Below, one piece after another: positions 43,938 to 51,449 of a stretch of DNA of 64,000 nt. Below the pieces are notes generated by a model. That model was not told the DNA's origin and did not search any database. It saw nothing but the letters and a program-made list of their open reading frames with translations. The first letter of the stretch is position 1. Each line of letters starts with the position of its first letter. The stretch comes from Streptomyces sp. CBMA123 (GTDB lineage: Bacteria; Actinomycetota; Actinomycetes; Streptomycetales; Streptomycetaceae): NCBI RefSeq assembly GCF_014596465.1, contig NZ_MECK01000002.1:26432-90431 (forward strand), given 5' to 3'. Both the position numbers and the translations under genes were made by a program.

Positions 43938-44276
43938 GGAGAAGTCCTCGCGGGTGTCTCGGTGGTGAGGTCGGGTGCGAGCTGCGACCCCGTCGTTGGG
44001 TTGCCGCCCTGGTCGCGCGGAGCGCGATGGAGAGTGCTGTCGTGCCCGCAGGGCACGCCCGTTGGCCCGGCGTCCGGATGGGGCGGGAGGGCCGCCTGCG
44101 GCCCGGACGTCCCGGCCGGCTGCGAGCCGGGCCAGGCTGAGCCGTCCCGCAGGGACGCCCTTTCGTTCGGGGGCCAGGGGTCGGCGTGCCGCCGACGCTG
44201 GCCCGCCCGGTCGGCGGTGGGCGGAGCGTGGGGGCGGGCCAGGCCGGGCGGTGCTCTCCCGCCCGGCTCGGGGCTC
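43938..44276. other. Intergenic region
   Basis: 339 bases of highly GC-rich sequence between two leftward genes. I see only GC-rich palindromes (for example around 44025-44110) and a weak match to the leader segment near 43998. Long open frames here are compositional shadows. Confidence 0.4.
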
Positions 44277-45494
44277 CTAAGCGGCGACCGGTTCGCGCTC
44301 GGCGACGCGGCACCGGGTGAGGACGGTCTGCGCGGTCTCGTTGTAGATGCTGTGGTCCTTGACCGTGCCGGTCAGTTCGACCTCGTCGCCCTTGTCAGGG
44401 ATGGTCGCGGAGGAGGAGAACCAGACGTAGACGTTGCCGCTCGGGTCCTGGAACTTGATCAGTCGGCGGCGCTGGGCATGGTAACCGTAGTACCGCTCTT
44501 CCAGCTCGATCACGGTGGTGACGGTGGCGCTGGTGGTGATGCGCTCGCCCACGGTGCCCTGCGGCTTGGAGTTCTGGGCGGCGCGCTCGGTGGCCTCCTT
44601 CTCCTGGTCACGGTGCCATCCGGCGATGGCGGACACCAGCGTTGGCAGGTGGCGCGGGTCGACGGTCTCGCCCTTGGCCAACTGGCCGACCTTGTGGCGG
44701 TATTCGGAGAGACTGCCGTACCCCTGGATGGCCCACGCAAGGACGGCGGCGGCGGTGCTCGCCGCGTCCGGCTCGGCGTTGATGGCGTCCCGCCACTCCT
44801 GCGGGGCCTTGCGGTCAAAGAAGTACGCTTCGACCGAATCGGCGGTCGGCACGGTGTTCTTCCACTGCTCTGAGCGGCTGTAGAAGCGGCCGTCCTGCGT
44901 GACCACAGCGGCGGCCACCCGCAGCACCTCGATCACCGGCACGCGCAGATCGGCCGGGATGCCGCCCTCGTCGCCGTCCCAATCGGAGTCCTTGAGCGTC
45001 CCGAAGCGCCACAGCGCCTCAAGGCCCTTGATCGGCAGCCCGGTGTACGGCTCGACGCAGGTAGTGCCCAACTGCCGCATCTCGCCGTTCTCGTGGCGGG
45101 CAAGGTAGGTCGCGGTGCGGTGGCGGGCGACGGAGCACCCTTGGCAGAAGTTCTCAATGGTGCGGTGCTGGCGCGCGGCCTCGGCGTCCGACTCCGGCAG
45201 GCCCGGGAACAGGCTGGTGATCGTCTCGCCCTCCTCGTCGTGGTCCAGGCGGGCGATGACGGTCCAGCCCTGGTGACGGGGGATATCACCGGAAATCGTC
45301 ACGGTGACGGTGGGGCGCTTGCCGATCAGGCGGCCGTCCACATCGTGGTAGTCGGCCAGGAAGGGGGCGGAGATGTCGAGCGCGTACGCGGTGAGCTTGT
45401 GGACGGCGGCGCGGGCGTTGGTCGCCTCGACAAGCTGACGCACGCGGGCCTGGGCGGTGGCGGGGACGGAAAACCGCATGGCTTCGCTGTTCAT
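44277..45494 (-). CDS. Hypothetical protein with zinc site and OB-like C-terminus
   Basis: A 405-residue protein from the ATG at 45494; the CTCTCACCAG element is 14 bases upstream and promoter E beyond it. A cysteine cluster ENFCQGCSVARHRTATYLA, then MRQLGTTCVEPYTG suggests a zinc site (about 120-155). The last 90 residues (VTTVIELEERYYGYHAQRRR, VYVWFSSSATIPDKGDEVEL) have an OB-fold-like strand pattern. A nucleic-acid-binding role is plausible. No named family is recognised. Confidence 0.62.
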   Translation of the reverse strand: MNSEAMRFSVPATAQARVRQLVEATNARAAVHKLTAYALDISAPFLADYHDVDGRLIGKRPTVTVTISGDIPRHQGWTVIARLDHDEEGETITSLFPGLPESDAEAARQHRTIENFCQGCSVARHRTATYLARHENGEMRQLGTTCVEPYTGLPIKGLEALWRFGTLKDSDWDGDEGGIPADLRVPVIEVLRVAAAVVTQDGRFYSRSEQWKNTVPTADSVEAYFFDRKAPQEWRDAINAEPDAASTAAAVLAWAIQGYGSLSEYRHKVGQLAKGETVDPRHLPTLVSAIAGWHRDQEKEATERAAQNSKPQGTVGERITTSATVTTVIELEERYYGYHAQRRRLIKFQDPSGNVYVWFSSSATIPDKGDEVELTGTVKDHSIYNETAQTVLTRCRVAEREPVAA

Positions 45495-45626
45495 CGTGAG
45501 TGCTCCTGCTGGTGAGAGAGAGGAATCGAGCGCCCGGCCGGGCGGGTTGCCCTCCGCGTTCGGCCGGGTCGGGGCCGGCTGACGGCCCGTGGATCAGAGG
45601 GGGTGTTGCCCCCTCCGACATCACTA

Positions 45627-45655
45627 ATTAAACCATGTTTTGTGGCGTGAGGCAA
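45627..45655 (-). promoter_or_regulatory. Repeated leftward promoter E
   Basis: TTGCCT, 17 bases, TTTAAT on the minus strand. The leader ORF is shorter (MMSEGATPP) and out of frame with the gene at 44277. The promoter overlaps the last codons of the upstream gene, which ends Asn-Met-Val. Confidence 0.75.
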
Positions 45656-46053
45656 CCATCCCGGCCGGGGAGGTCGAGTGCCGCACGGTCGCGGAGGAAC
45701 GCGGCAAACAGGGCGGCGGTGTAGCTGTCGGCGGTGCCGTAGGTGCGGCTGCAGTCCAGTGCCCCGATGCGCTCTCCCCGGTGGCGGACGGGGAACGCCT
45801 GGCCGGGCTCGGGGATGGCGAGCGCGTACAGTCCGCGCGGGGTGTCCACGCGCAGGACGACGGCGGCGGCCTCGCGGTCGTAGGCGGCCGACCAGCGGGC
45901 CGAACCGATGCCGAACTCCGCGAGCCCGGACGCGATGGCGCGGGCCTGCATGATGTCGGCGGCGATGCTCGGGTTGGACTCAGCAGGGGCGGCGGCGTAT
46001 CCGCAGCAGTGGTCGGCGGCGTAGGTCTCGGAGAGGGCGGCTGCACGGGGCAT
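45628..46053 (-). CDS. Hypothetical protein
   Basis: A 141-residue protein from the ATG at 46053. It has regions such as IAADIMQARAIASGLAEFGI, then AVVLRVDTPRGLYALAIPEP and GERIGALDC. The end, CLTPQNMV, is encoded by the promoter E core, so gene and promoter overlap. No family is recognised. Confidence 0.6.
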   Translation of the reverse strand: MPRAAALSETYAADHCCGYAAAPAESNPSIAADIMQARAIASGLAEFGIGSARWSAAYDREAAAVVLRVDTPRGLYALAIPEPGQAFPVRHRGERIGALDCSRTYGTADSYTAALFAAFLRDRAALDLPGRDGCLTPQNMV

Positions 46054-46121
46054 TGTGGGGCTCCTGTGGGCTGACCGGGGGCGGGACTTCCCGCCCCCGG
46101 CGTCGGGTGACTGAGGGTGGA

Positions 46122-47879
46122 TCAGGCGGCTTGGGTGTCGTCGGCTGACTCGGCCTCCGGGTCGCCCGGTTCCTCGTCGGTCCCGGACTCCTGTGCGGCC
46201 TCCGGCTCGTCTCCGCTCGGGAGCGCGCCACGGACGTGCTCCTTCGCTGGGTCGTACGGCTCGTCATTCGCCACGGCGCGCTCGATGGGCGTCAGCGGGT
46301 ACCCCAGGGACTCCAGCACCTTGAACCACCGGGCGGTGGGCTTCCGCCTCTCCGGAACACGCTGACTGTCGGTCCGCCATGCTGACCGGGTCGCGCACTT
46401 CTCCCTGACGGCGGCGACGGCGGCGAACTGGAGCTGCGGGGCTCGGCGCGGGTCCTTCGTCACGTGCTCCGCGAAGCTGCTCCGCTCCTTGCTCTGGTGG
46501 GCGTTCAGCCCCAGGAGAGTGGCGAGGATCGCGGTGGTCGGCTCCTTGTTCAGGTCGTCGCAGACTCCCCAAGTGCCGCTAATGAGAGCTTCGTTGACGT
46601 TCCTGATCATGGCGTTCGTGGCGCTCTTCGTGAGGTTGCGCGACTTGATCAGGTCCGCGAGCCACTTCCTCCGGATCGACTCGGCAGCGTCCCAGTCGAT
46701 GTTCCCCGCCTTGACGGCGGCCAGGGACGCGCTCGCAGCCTCCGCCTCAGCAGTCTTGGTGCCACTACCACTGGAGTTCTCCGGTGCCGTGTGCCCGTAC
46801 AGCCCGGGGGCGGTGCAGTAGGGCTCGTACCGGTCGCTGTACCGGTCGCTGAACACCCACACGTGCCCCTTGCAGGTGGCGTGCTCCTCGGCGTTGACGC
46901 CGCTCAGCCTCCACACGGGCATGGCTCGCTCGGACAGCTCCTCGGCGCCCCGGATCTTGTTCCCGGCCGCTTCCAGCTCCGCGCGGTGGGCTTCGGCCTT
47001 GGCCCGCTTTTCGCGCTTGGTCCGCTCCCTGGCGATGGCCCACTCGACATCGTTCTCGTCCGCATAGTTCCCGTTGGCGGCCTCGGTGATCGCGGCGACC
47101 GCGTCGGGGGCGTCCGCGAACTCGGTGAGCGCGGCCAGGTGATCGAACGTCCACGTGTAGCTGCTCGCGGCGCTCACGGCGGCGCTCAGCTCCTCGCTGG
47201 ACTTGACCTTCACGAGGGCCCGCACGTCCTTCTGCCGCACGCCTGCGGCCTTGGCGATGCGGCCGACCTGGGCGCCCGCCTCGGCGGCGCTGAACATCGC
47301 CTGGTTCATCTCCGACGGTGTCAGGCTCTTGCGGTGCTGGGCGGTCGTGATCATGTCGAGGAACTGCCCGGCCGCGTCGCGGTCGTCGTCGTCCCACTCG
47401 TACGGCACGTGAGTGAGGCCCGCGTCCTTCGACCCGTGGTAGCGGCGGTTTCCGTCGTTGACCTGGATCGTCCCGTCGTCAAGTCGCTGGATCTTGACGG
47501 GGATGCGGCACCCCTCGGTGCGGAGGGAGTCCACGAACGGCGCATTGATGTCGAGTTCGTCGCGGGCGTTCTTCGGGTGCGGGGTGAGCGCGTCGAGCCG
47601 GATGACCGGGCGGGACGTGAACGGGACGGCCTCCAGCCCGGCGGCGACGGCGGCGGCCAGCCGCTGGAACCCGTCGATGATCTGCGGCACGTCGCCGTGA
47701 GTGCGCACGACGTACAGCGGCTCCTGAACACCAGCCTCCTTCACGTCTGCCAGCAGTTCGGCCGGAACCTCGATGTCGCGGACATTGCCGGGGCGCGCGG
47801 TGAGTTCGGCGACGGTGAGGGTCGGCCATGGGGCACGGGTGGCCTGAATGCCGGCTGCGGTCTTGGTGCTGGTGGTCAT
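46122..47879 (-). CDS. ParB/RepB-like protein
   Basis: A 585-residue protein from the ATG at 47879. ParB N-terminal features: LTVAELTARPGNVRDIEVPA and VPQIIDGFQRLAAAVAAGLE, then a second similar half with LDALTPHPKNARDELDINAP and IQVNDGNRRYHGSKDAGLTH. A ParB-type helix-turn-helix follows (VGRIAKAAGVRQKDVRALVK). A long helical tail and an acidic C-terminus complete it. No ParA partner is near, so plasmid segregation is doubtful. Orphan ParB-like proteins with nuclease or anti-defence roles occur in leading regions. Confidence 0.75.
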   Translation of the reverse strand: MTTSTKTAAGIQATRAPWPTLTVAELTARPGNVRDIEVPAELLADVKEAGVQEPLYVVRTHGDVPQIIDGFQRLAAAVAAGLEAVPFTSRPVIRLDALTPHPKNARDELDINAPFVDSLRTEGCRIPVKIQRLDDGTIQVNDGNRRYHGSKDAGLTHVPYEWDDDDRDAAGQFLDMITTAQHRKSLTPSEMNQAMFSAAEAGAQVGRIAKAAGVRQKDVRALVKVKSSEELSAAVSAASSYTWTFDHLAALTEFADAPDAVAAITEAANGNYADENDVEWAIARERTKREKRAKAEAHRAELEAAGNKIRGAEELSERAMPVWRLSGVNAEEHATCKGHVWVFSDRYSDRYEPYCTAPGLYGHTAPENSSGSGTKTAEAEAASASLAAVKAGNIDWDAAESIRRKWLADLIKSRNLTKSATNAMIRNVNEALISGTWGVCDDLNKEPTTAILATLLGLNAHQSKERSSFAEHVTKDPRRAPQLQFAAVAAVREKCATRSAWRTDSQRVPERRKPTARWFKVLESLGYPLTPIERAVANDEPYDPAKEHVRGALPSGDEPEAAQESGTDEEPGDPEAESADDTQAA

Positions 47880-47974
47880 CGGTTCTGCTCTTCCTGGTGA
47901 GAGGTTCCGCCGGGACGGTCGGCCCCGGCGGGGGTGTCGGTCTGGGGTGTTGCCCTCCCCTTCCGACATCACTA

Positions 47975-48003
47975 ATTAAACCATGTTCTGGAGGGTGGGG
48001 CAA
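47975..48003 (-). promoter_or_regulatory. Repeated leftward promoter F
   Basis: TTGCCC, 17 bases, TTTAAT on the minus strand. The leader ORF MMSEGEGNTP runs in frame into the ParB-like gene. The core also encodes the Asn-Met-Val end of the upstream gene. Confidence 0.78.
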
Positions 48004-48440
48004 CCGGGGACAGTGTGATCGACGCCACTCGGGTACAGCGATGCGGCGGAACGGAGCAGGGCGGCTGCCTCGGCCGTGGTCCGCTCGGGGGCGTCACCCC
48101 AGCACCACAGCAGGGTGCGGCGGTAGGCATCTTCACCAAGCCCCAGCCTCCGCCACCGGATGGGCGCCACGGGGCGGCCGTTGATGTGGTTGCTGAGCAC
48201 CACAAGGGAGTCGAACAGGGCCCGCTGGAAGATGTCCCAAGGTTCGCCGCGCACGGACCAGTGGGGCCGTGCGGCGCGCACGCCGCGCGCCCATGCGTGA
48301 AGCACGGTACAGGGGGCCGTGTTGCCCATCCTGCCGGGCTGCCAGAGCTGGTCACCCTGATAGAGGCCGACGCGTTCGATGTGGTCGGCGGCGGCGGTGA
48401 GGATGCGGGCGGGGGTGGCGCGGGGCTTCCGGGGCGGCAT
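47976..48440 (-). CDS. DUF6197-like protein (paralogue 2)
   Basis: A 154-residue protein with RILTAAADHIERVGLYQGDQ and WDIFQRALFDSLVVLSNHIN, the same pattern as the protein at 36755-37183. The C-terminus (PTLQNMV) lies within promoter F. Function is unknown. Confidence 0.65.
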   Translation of the reverse strand: MPPRKPRATPARILTAAADHIERVGLYQGDQLWQPGRMGNTAPCTVLHAWARGVRAARPHWSVRGEPWDIFQRALFDSLVVLSNHINGRPVAPIRWRRLGLGEDAYRRTLLWCWGDAPERTTAEAAALLRSAASLYPSGVDHTVPGCPTLQNMV

Positions 48441-48467
48441 CGCGTTCTCCTGGTCGGACTGGGGTGG

Positions 48468-48710
48468 TCAAGAACTAGTGCGCTCAAGGCGCTTGGCTGC
48501 AATGGCGCAGTCGGTGCAGTAACAGGGGACACGCCACTGGTGACCGGCGGGGCTGACGGTCGCGTAGGTGCGGGCGGCGGCTTCGGTGATCCGGCCGGTG
48601 CCCGGGACCTTCGGAGTGGCGGCGTTCCACGCCTGGGGGACGCTGTAGACCTGGAAGTAGTGGTGGCCGTTCTCGTCGGCCTTGGCGAACTTGACCCAAT
48701 CCATGTACAT
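48468..48710 (-). CDS. Small hypothetical protein with cysteine cluster
   Basis: An 80-residue protein, YMDWVKFAKADENGHHYFQV at the N-terminus and WRVPCYCTDCAIAAKRLE near the end. Three closely spaced cysteines suggest metal binding. A start at the second Met (48704) is possible. No family is recognised. Confidence 0.58.
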   Translation of the reverse strand: MYMDWVKFAKADENGHHYFQVYSVPQAWNAATPKVPGTGRITEAAARTYATVSPAGHQWRVPCYCTDCAIAAKRLERTSS

Positions 48711-48775
48711 GCAGGGCTCCTTGGGTGCGGGGTGAGCCGGGGCGGCGGGCTGCCGCCCCGGCGGAAGTGCGCGTA

Positions 48776-49519
48776 TCAGGCGGCGACCGATTCGGCGGAC
48801 CTGCCTCCGATCCGGGTTCCCCCGATGTCGGCGCGGTTGCCTGCGGCGACTCCGTCGCCGTACCCGTTGCCGCTGAAGGAACTGCGCTGCTTCCAGGTCT
48901 TGGGGTGGGCCTTCCGGTAGGCGCTCTCCACCATCGTGTCGCGGTCGGCCAGAACGAGTTCAGTGCTGCGGCCAGTGGCGGACGTCTCCCCGGCGGCTGC
49001 GGCTCGGGCGGCCTCCTCGATCGCCTTGAGCCGCTCGGTCACGCGCACGATGAAACCGAGCTGCCAGGAGTTGCGCCACGCCTTCGCGCTGCGCACCCCG
49101 TACGGCACGGCCTGCCGGTTTAGCCCGTTGAGCATCTGGAGCAGGAGCGAGGTGTAGAGGATTTCCGCGCGCTGGACGTCGGACTCGTAGCCCACCACGT
49201 GGACGCGGCGAACGCCGTTCGCTTCCTGGCCCATGTTGATGGCCTTGCAGCCGACGGCTTCCGCGATGAAGCACATAAGGCGGACGCGGGACATCGACCA
49301 GGGGTTGGGGAGGTCGATGTAGCGGGCCGTGATCCCATCCCGCGACGGCTGCCCGTCGCTCAGGAGTGCCTCGTCAACGCCGTACTTCGCCATCATCTCC
49401 ATCGCCCGCGTGCGGGCCAGCTCCGCCTCGGCCTCCGGCGTCGCGGCATCCTCGGCCTTGGCCAGCAGCGCCCGAATGGTCGCGAGCTTGGGGTTCACGC
49501 CTGCCTGGGGGGTCGTCAC
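48776..49519 (-). CDS. DUF2786-domain protein
   Basis: A 247-residue protein from the GTG at 49519; the CTCTCACCAG element is 11 bases upstream. The N-terminus VNPKLATIRALLAKAEDAAT, then ARTRAMEMMAKYGVDEALL is DUF2786. A second domain (about 75-190) follows, with MSRVRLMCFIAEAVGCKAIN and YESDVQRAEILYTSLLLQML, the usual DUF7168 partner. It is common on actinobacterial plasmids, integrative elements and phages. Function is unknown. Confidence 0.78.
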   Translation of the reverse strand: MTTPQAGVNPKLATIRALLAKAEDAATPEAEAELARTRAMEMMAKYGVDEALLSDGQPSRDGITARYIDLPNPWSMSRVRLMCFIAEAVGCKAINMGQEANGVRRVHVVGYESDVQRAEILYTSLLLQMLNGLNRQAVPYGVRSAKAWRNSWQLGFIVRVTERLKAIEEAARAAAAGETSATGRSTELVLADRDTMVESAYRKAHPKTWKQRSSFSGNGYGDGVAAGNRADIGGTRIGGRSAESVAA

Positions 49520-49578
49520 GGTTCTACTCCTGGTGAGAGTTGGCCCGGGGGCCCGGTCGGTCCGCCGGTGGCCGGCTG

Positions 49579-49962
49579 GGGTGTTGCCCTCCCCTTCCGA
49601 CATGTCTAATTAAACCATGTTCCAAGGGTCGGGTCAAGCCGGAGAACCGCCCTGACCTGCCCATTTCCGCCCCGCCGGACCCGCACCCGCCCGGCCGGGC
49701 CCGGCCACAACGGGCCTGGGCGGGGTTCCCTCCTCGGTCGGACAGCTCCGCCGGACCAGGGTTCCGGGTGGGGTGTCCAGGCTCGCGCAGCGACCGCGCA
49801 GCGGCTCGGCCTGGGCACCCTGCCCGGGTTCCTGGTACGCCCTCCGGGTGTTCGACCGGGGAGGGAGCCCCGCCCCACAACCCCAACCACGACGCCGCCG
49901 CACCCAACCGACCCACCCCCTCCCCCTCCGAGAGAGGACCCGCCGGAGGCATAAAGACCCAA
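49579..49962. repeat. Direct repeat copy 2 with promoter G and long hairpin
   Basis: The second copy of the 390-bp repeat, in the same orientation as 42056-42449. Its hairpin spans 49718-49875. The outer 24-bp stem (49718-49741 with 49852-49875) has three wobble pairs. The inner 28-bp stem (49755-49782 with 49809-49836) has five wobbles and one mismatch. The loop core matches copy 1. Confidence 0.88.
49609..49637 (-). promoter_or_regulatory. Repeated leftward promoter G
   Basis: TTGACC, 17 bases, TTTAAT on the minus strand, adjoining hairpin repeat copy 2. The leader ORF MSEGEGNTP is in frame with the DUF2786 gene. Confidence 0.78.
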
Positions 49963-50054
49963 GACCACCAGCGCCCGCCGCCGAGGTTTGAGGTGTCCGC
50001 GGACTCCTGCTTACGGTGCGCGCAATGAAAGGTTCTGGCAGGGATGGGGGACGA

Positions 50055-50492
50055 GTGAGCACGACTCCAGCAGCATCGGTGAGCGCGGCGGAAATTCGCC
50101 GACGGGTTAGGGCTGTCGAAGCGGTTCAGGCACGTACGCGGGAAATTGCTGCGGCGAACGTCTTGGCCACCCGCGAAAGCGCGGTGAGGGCGACCAAGGC
50201 GAAGGAAAAGGCGGACATCGCAGCGCGAGAGGCCGCAGCAGCCGTCCTTCGATTGTTCGACAGCAACGCCGAGTTGGTCTCGGCATTGCTGGGCGTGCCG
50301 GCGGAAGAACTGGAGCGCGAGGCGAAGCCTGTTACCGCCGCTCGCGCCAAGGAAGTCATTGAGGCGCTGCGTGACCACGCCCAGCGTCCGCGCTCCCCTC
50401 ACCGGGCCCGCAAGCCTCCGGCAGATGCATCGGCTTCATCACCCACGCCCCCCGCTTCCGCCCCGAATGGCGCCCTGGCCGATGACACCTGA
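50055..50492 (+). CDS. Small helical hypothetical protein
   Basis: About 145 residues from a GTG at 50055 with GGGGG 4 bases upstream; an ATG at 50025 would add ten residues. A long basic/acidic helix (EIRRRVRAVEAVQARTREIA through KEKADIAAREAAAAVLRLFD) precedes LVSALLGVPAEELEREAKPV. The C-terminus is Pro/Ser-rich. No family is recognised. It overlaps the next gene by 11 bases. Confidence 0.55.
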   Translation: MSTTPAASVSAAEIRRRVRAVEAVQARTREIAAANVLATRESAVRATKAKEKADIAAREAAAAVLRLFDSNAELVSALLGVPAEELEREAKPVTAARAKEVIEALRDHAQRPRSPHRARKPPADASASSPTPPASAPNGALADDT

Positions 50493-51117
50493 CAGCGGTC
50501 TCGGGCCCGGCCTCTTCCCGCCCTCAGCGGTGTGCAAGTTCAGGCCCGCTCGTAGTGACGAGCAGCTGTCTCTCATCGGAGATCCAATACCCGTACGGAT
50601 AAGTGCAGTTGAGTGGACCACTTGGCTGACCGATGCTTCTGTTCAGACCCGCTACTGGGCGAAGGTCCACCGCACCTCACCAGCGGAGGACTGCTGGTTC
50701 TTCATCGGCGGAATCTCAAGTACTGGCCATGCCACCTTTCGAGCAGCCTCACGGCCTGGCAGGACGCGACGCGGCACAGTGCCAGGCCATCTGTACGGAT
50801 ACCAACTCGCCCGCGGCGTCATTCCCCGACTCGGCTGGGGGGCGGACAACTTGACCGTCTGCCACACCTGCGACAACCACTCCTGCCAGCAGCCGACGCA
50901 CCTCCGGCTGGGCACGGCAGCCGAGAACCGGGCCGAGTGGGTAGCCCGCCGGCGCGACCCGGGCAGCCCACTCGCAGATCTCCGTGGCCCGGCCGGACGC
51001 TCTCGCGCGGTAGGTGCCGCCATCCGCGCCGGCTTGGCGGTCGGTGAGCCTGAGACGGAGATCGCCGTACGCGTTCGCGCGGCGATCTCCCAAGGGCGAC
51101 CGCTGAGCCTCTGGTAA
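50482..51117 (+). CDS. HNH-endonuclease-like protein
   Basis: About 211 residues from the ATG at 50482. The C-terminal half has NLTVCHTCDNHSCQQPTHLR, then GTAAENRAEW, the HNH pattern of phage and plasmid homing-type nucleases (His, CDN, C..P.HL..GT..N). An upstream YWAKVHRTSPAEDCWFFIGG is also typical of this group. It probably cuts DNA. Host defence, homing and packaging-type roles cannot be distinguished. Confidence 0.68.
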   Translation: MTPDSGLGPGLFPPSAVCKFRPARSDEQLSLIGDPIPVRISAVEWTTWLTDASVQTRYWAKVHRTSPAEDCWFFIGGISSTGHATFRAASRPGRTRRGTVPGHLYGYQLARGVIPRLGWGADNLTVCHTCDNHSCQQPTHLRLGTAAENRAEWVARRRDPGSPLADLRGPAGRSRAVGAAIRAGLAVGEPETEIAVRVRAAISQGRPLSLW

Positions 51118-51185
51118 CCGAATTACCCCTTGCTCATCCGCACACCATACGCATCTATTCTGCCATTCCCCGAAAATTACCCGGA

Positions 51186-51207
51186 CGAATGCACCCAGCT
51201 GCATTCG
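51186..51207. promoter_or_regulatory. Palindrome in the xis-int promoter region
   Basis: CGAATGCA and TGCATTCG form perfect 8-bp arms around CCCAGC in the AT-richer 149-bp gap before the excisionase gene. A possible -35 TTGTCG lies 3 bases after it (51210), with TATCCC about 16 bases further on. The site is well placed for repression of excisionase and integrase. Confidence 0.55.
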
Positions 51208-51266
51208 CTTGTCGAATCTCCTTAAACATTTATCCCTAAGTCCACCGGTACGACCAAAGGCGCACA

Positions 51267-51449
51267 ATGTCCGATTCGAAGTTGAAACTCGAAGCCGTCC
51301 TCGAAGAGATCGACATGTCCCGCTCCGCTTTCTATCGCATGGCAGCCCGCGGCCGGGGCCCGAAGATCATGAAGCTCCCCAACAATCAGATTCGCATCCG
51401 CCGCAGCGACCTCGACGCCTGGTGGGCAGCACAGGAGGTTGCGGCCTGA
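51267..51449 (+). CDS. xis: Excisionase-like helix-turn-helix protein
   Basis: A 60-residue protein with an excisionase-type winged helix: LEAVLEEIDMSRSAFYRMAA, RGRGPKIMKLPNNQIRIRRS and the closing LDAWWAAQ. It directly precedes and overlaps the integrase (TGATG), as in most actinobacterial integrative elements. It probably bends attachment-site DNA and favours excision. Confidence 0.85.
   Translation: MSDSKLKLEAVLEEIDMSRSAFYRMAARGRGPKIMKLPNNQIRIRRSDLDAWWAAQEVAA

Noticed and set aside
42463..44313. 616-codon minus-strand frame spanning the region
   Set aside because: Its N-terminal two thirds are Pro/Arg-rich and antisense-like and overlap the better-supported gene at 42747-43937. Only the last 67 codons look like a real gene.
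46122..47879. Plasmid partition locus
   Set aside because: A ParB-like protein is present, but no ParA-type ATPase or clustered parS-like sites are nearby, so segregation is not supported.
34359..50054. Replication origin or Rep gene
   Set aside because: No recognisable replication initiator was found. The hairpin repeats could be origins but are better explained by their link to promoters and strand-specific wobble pairs.
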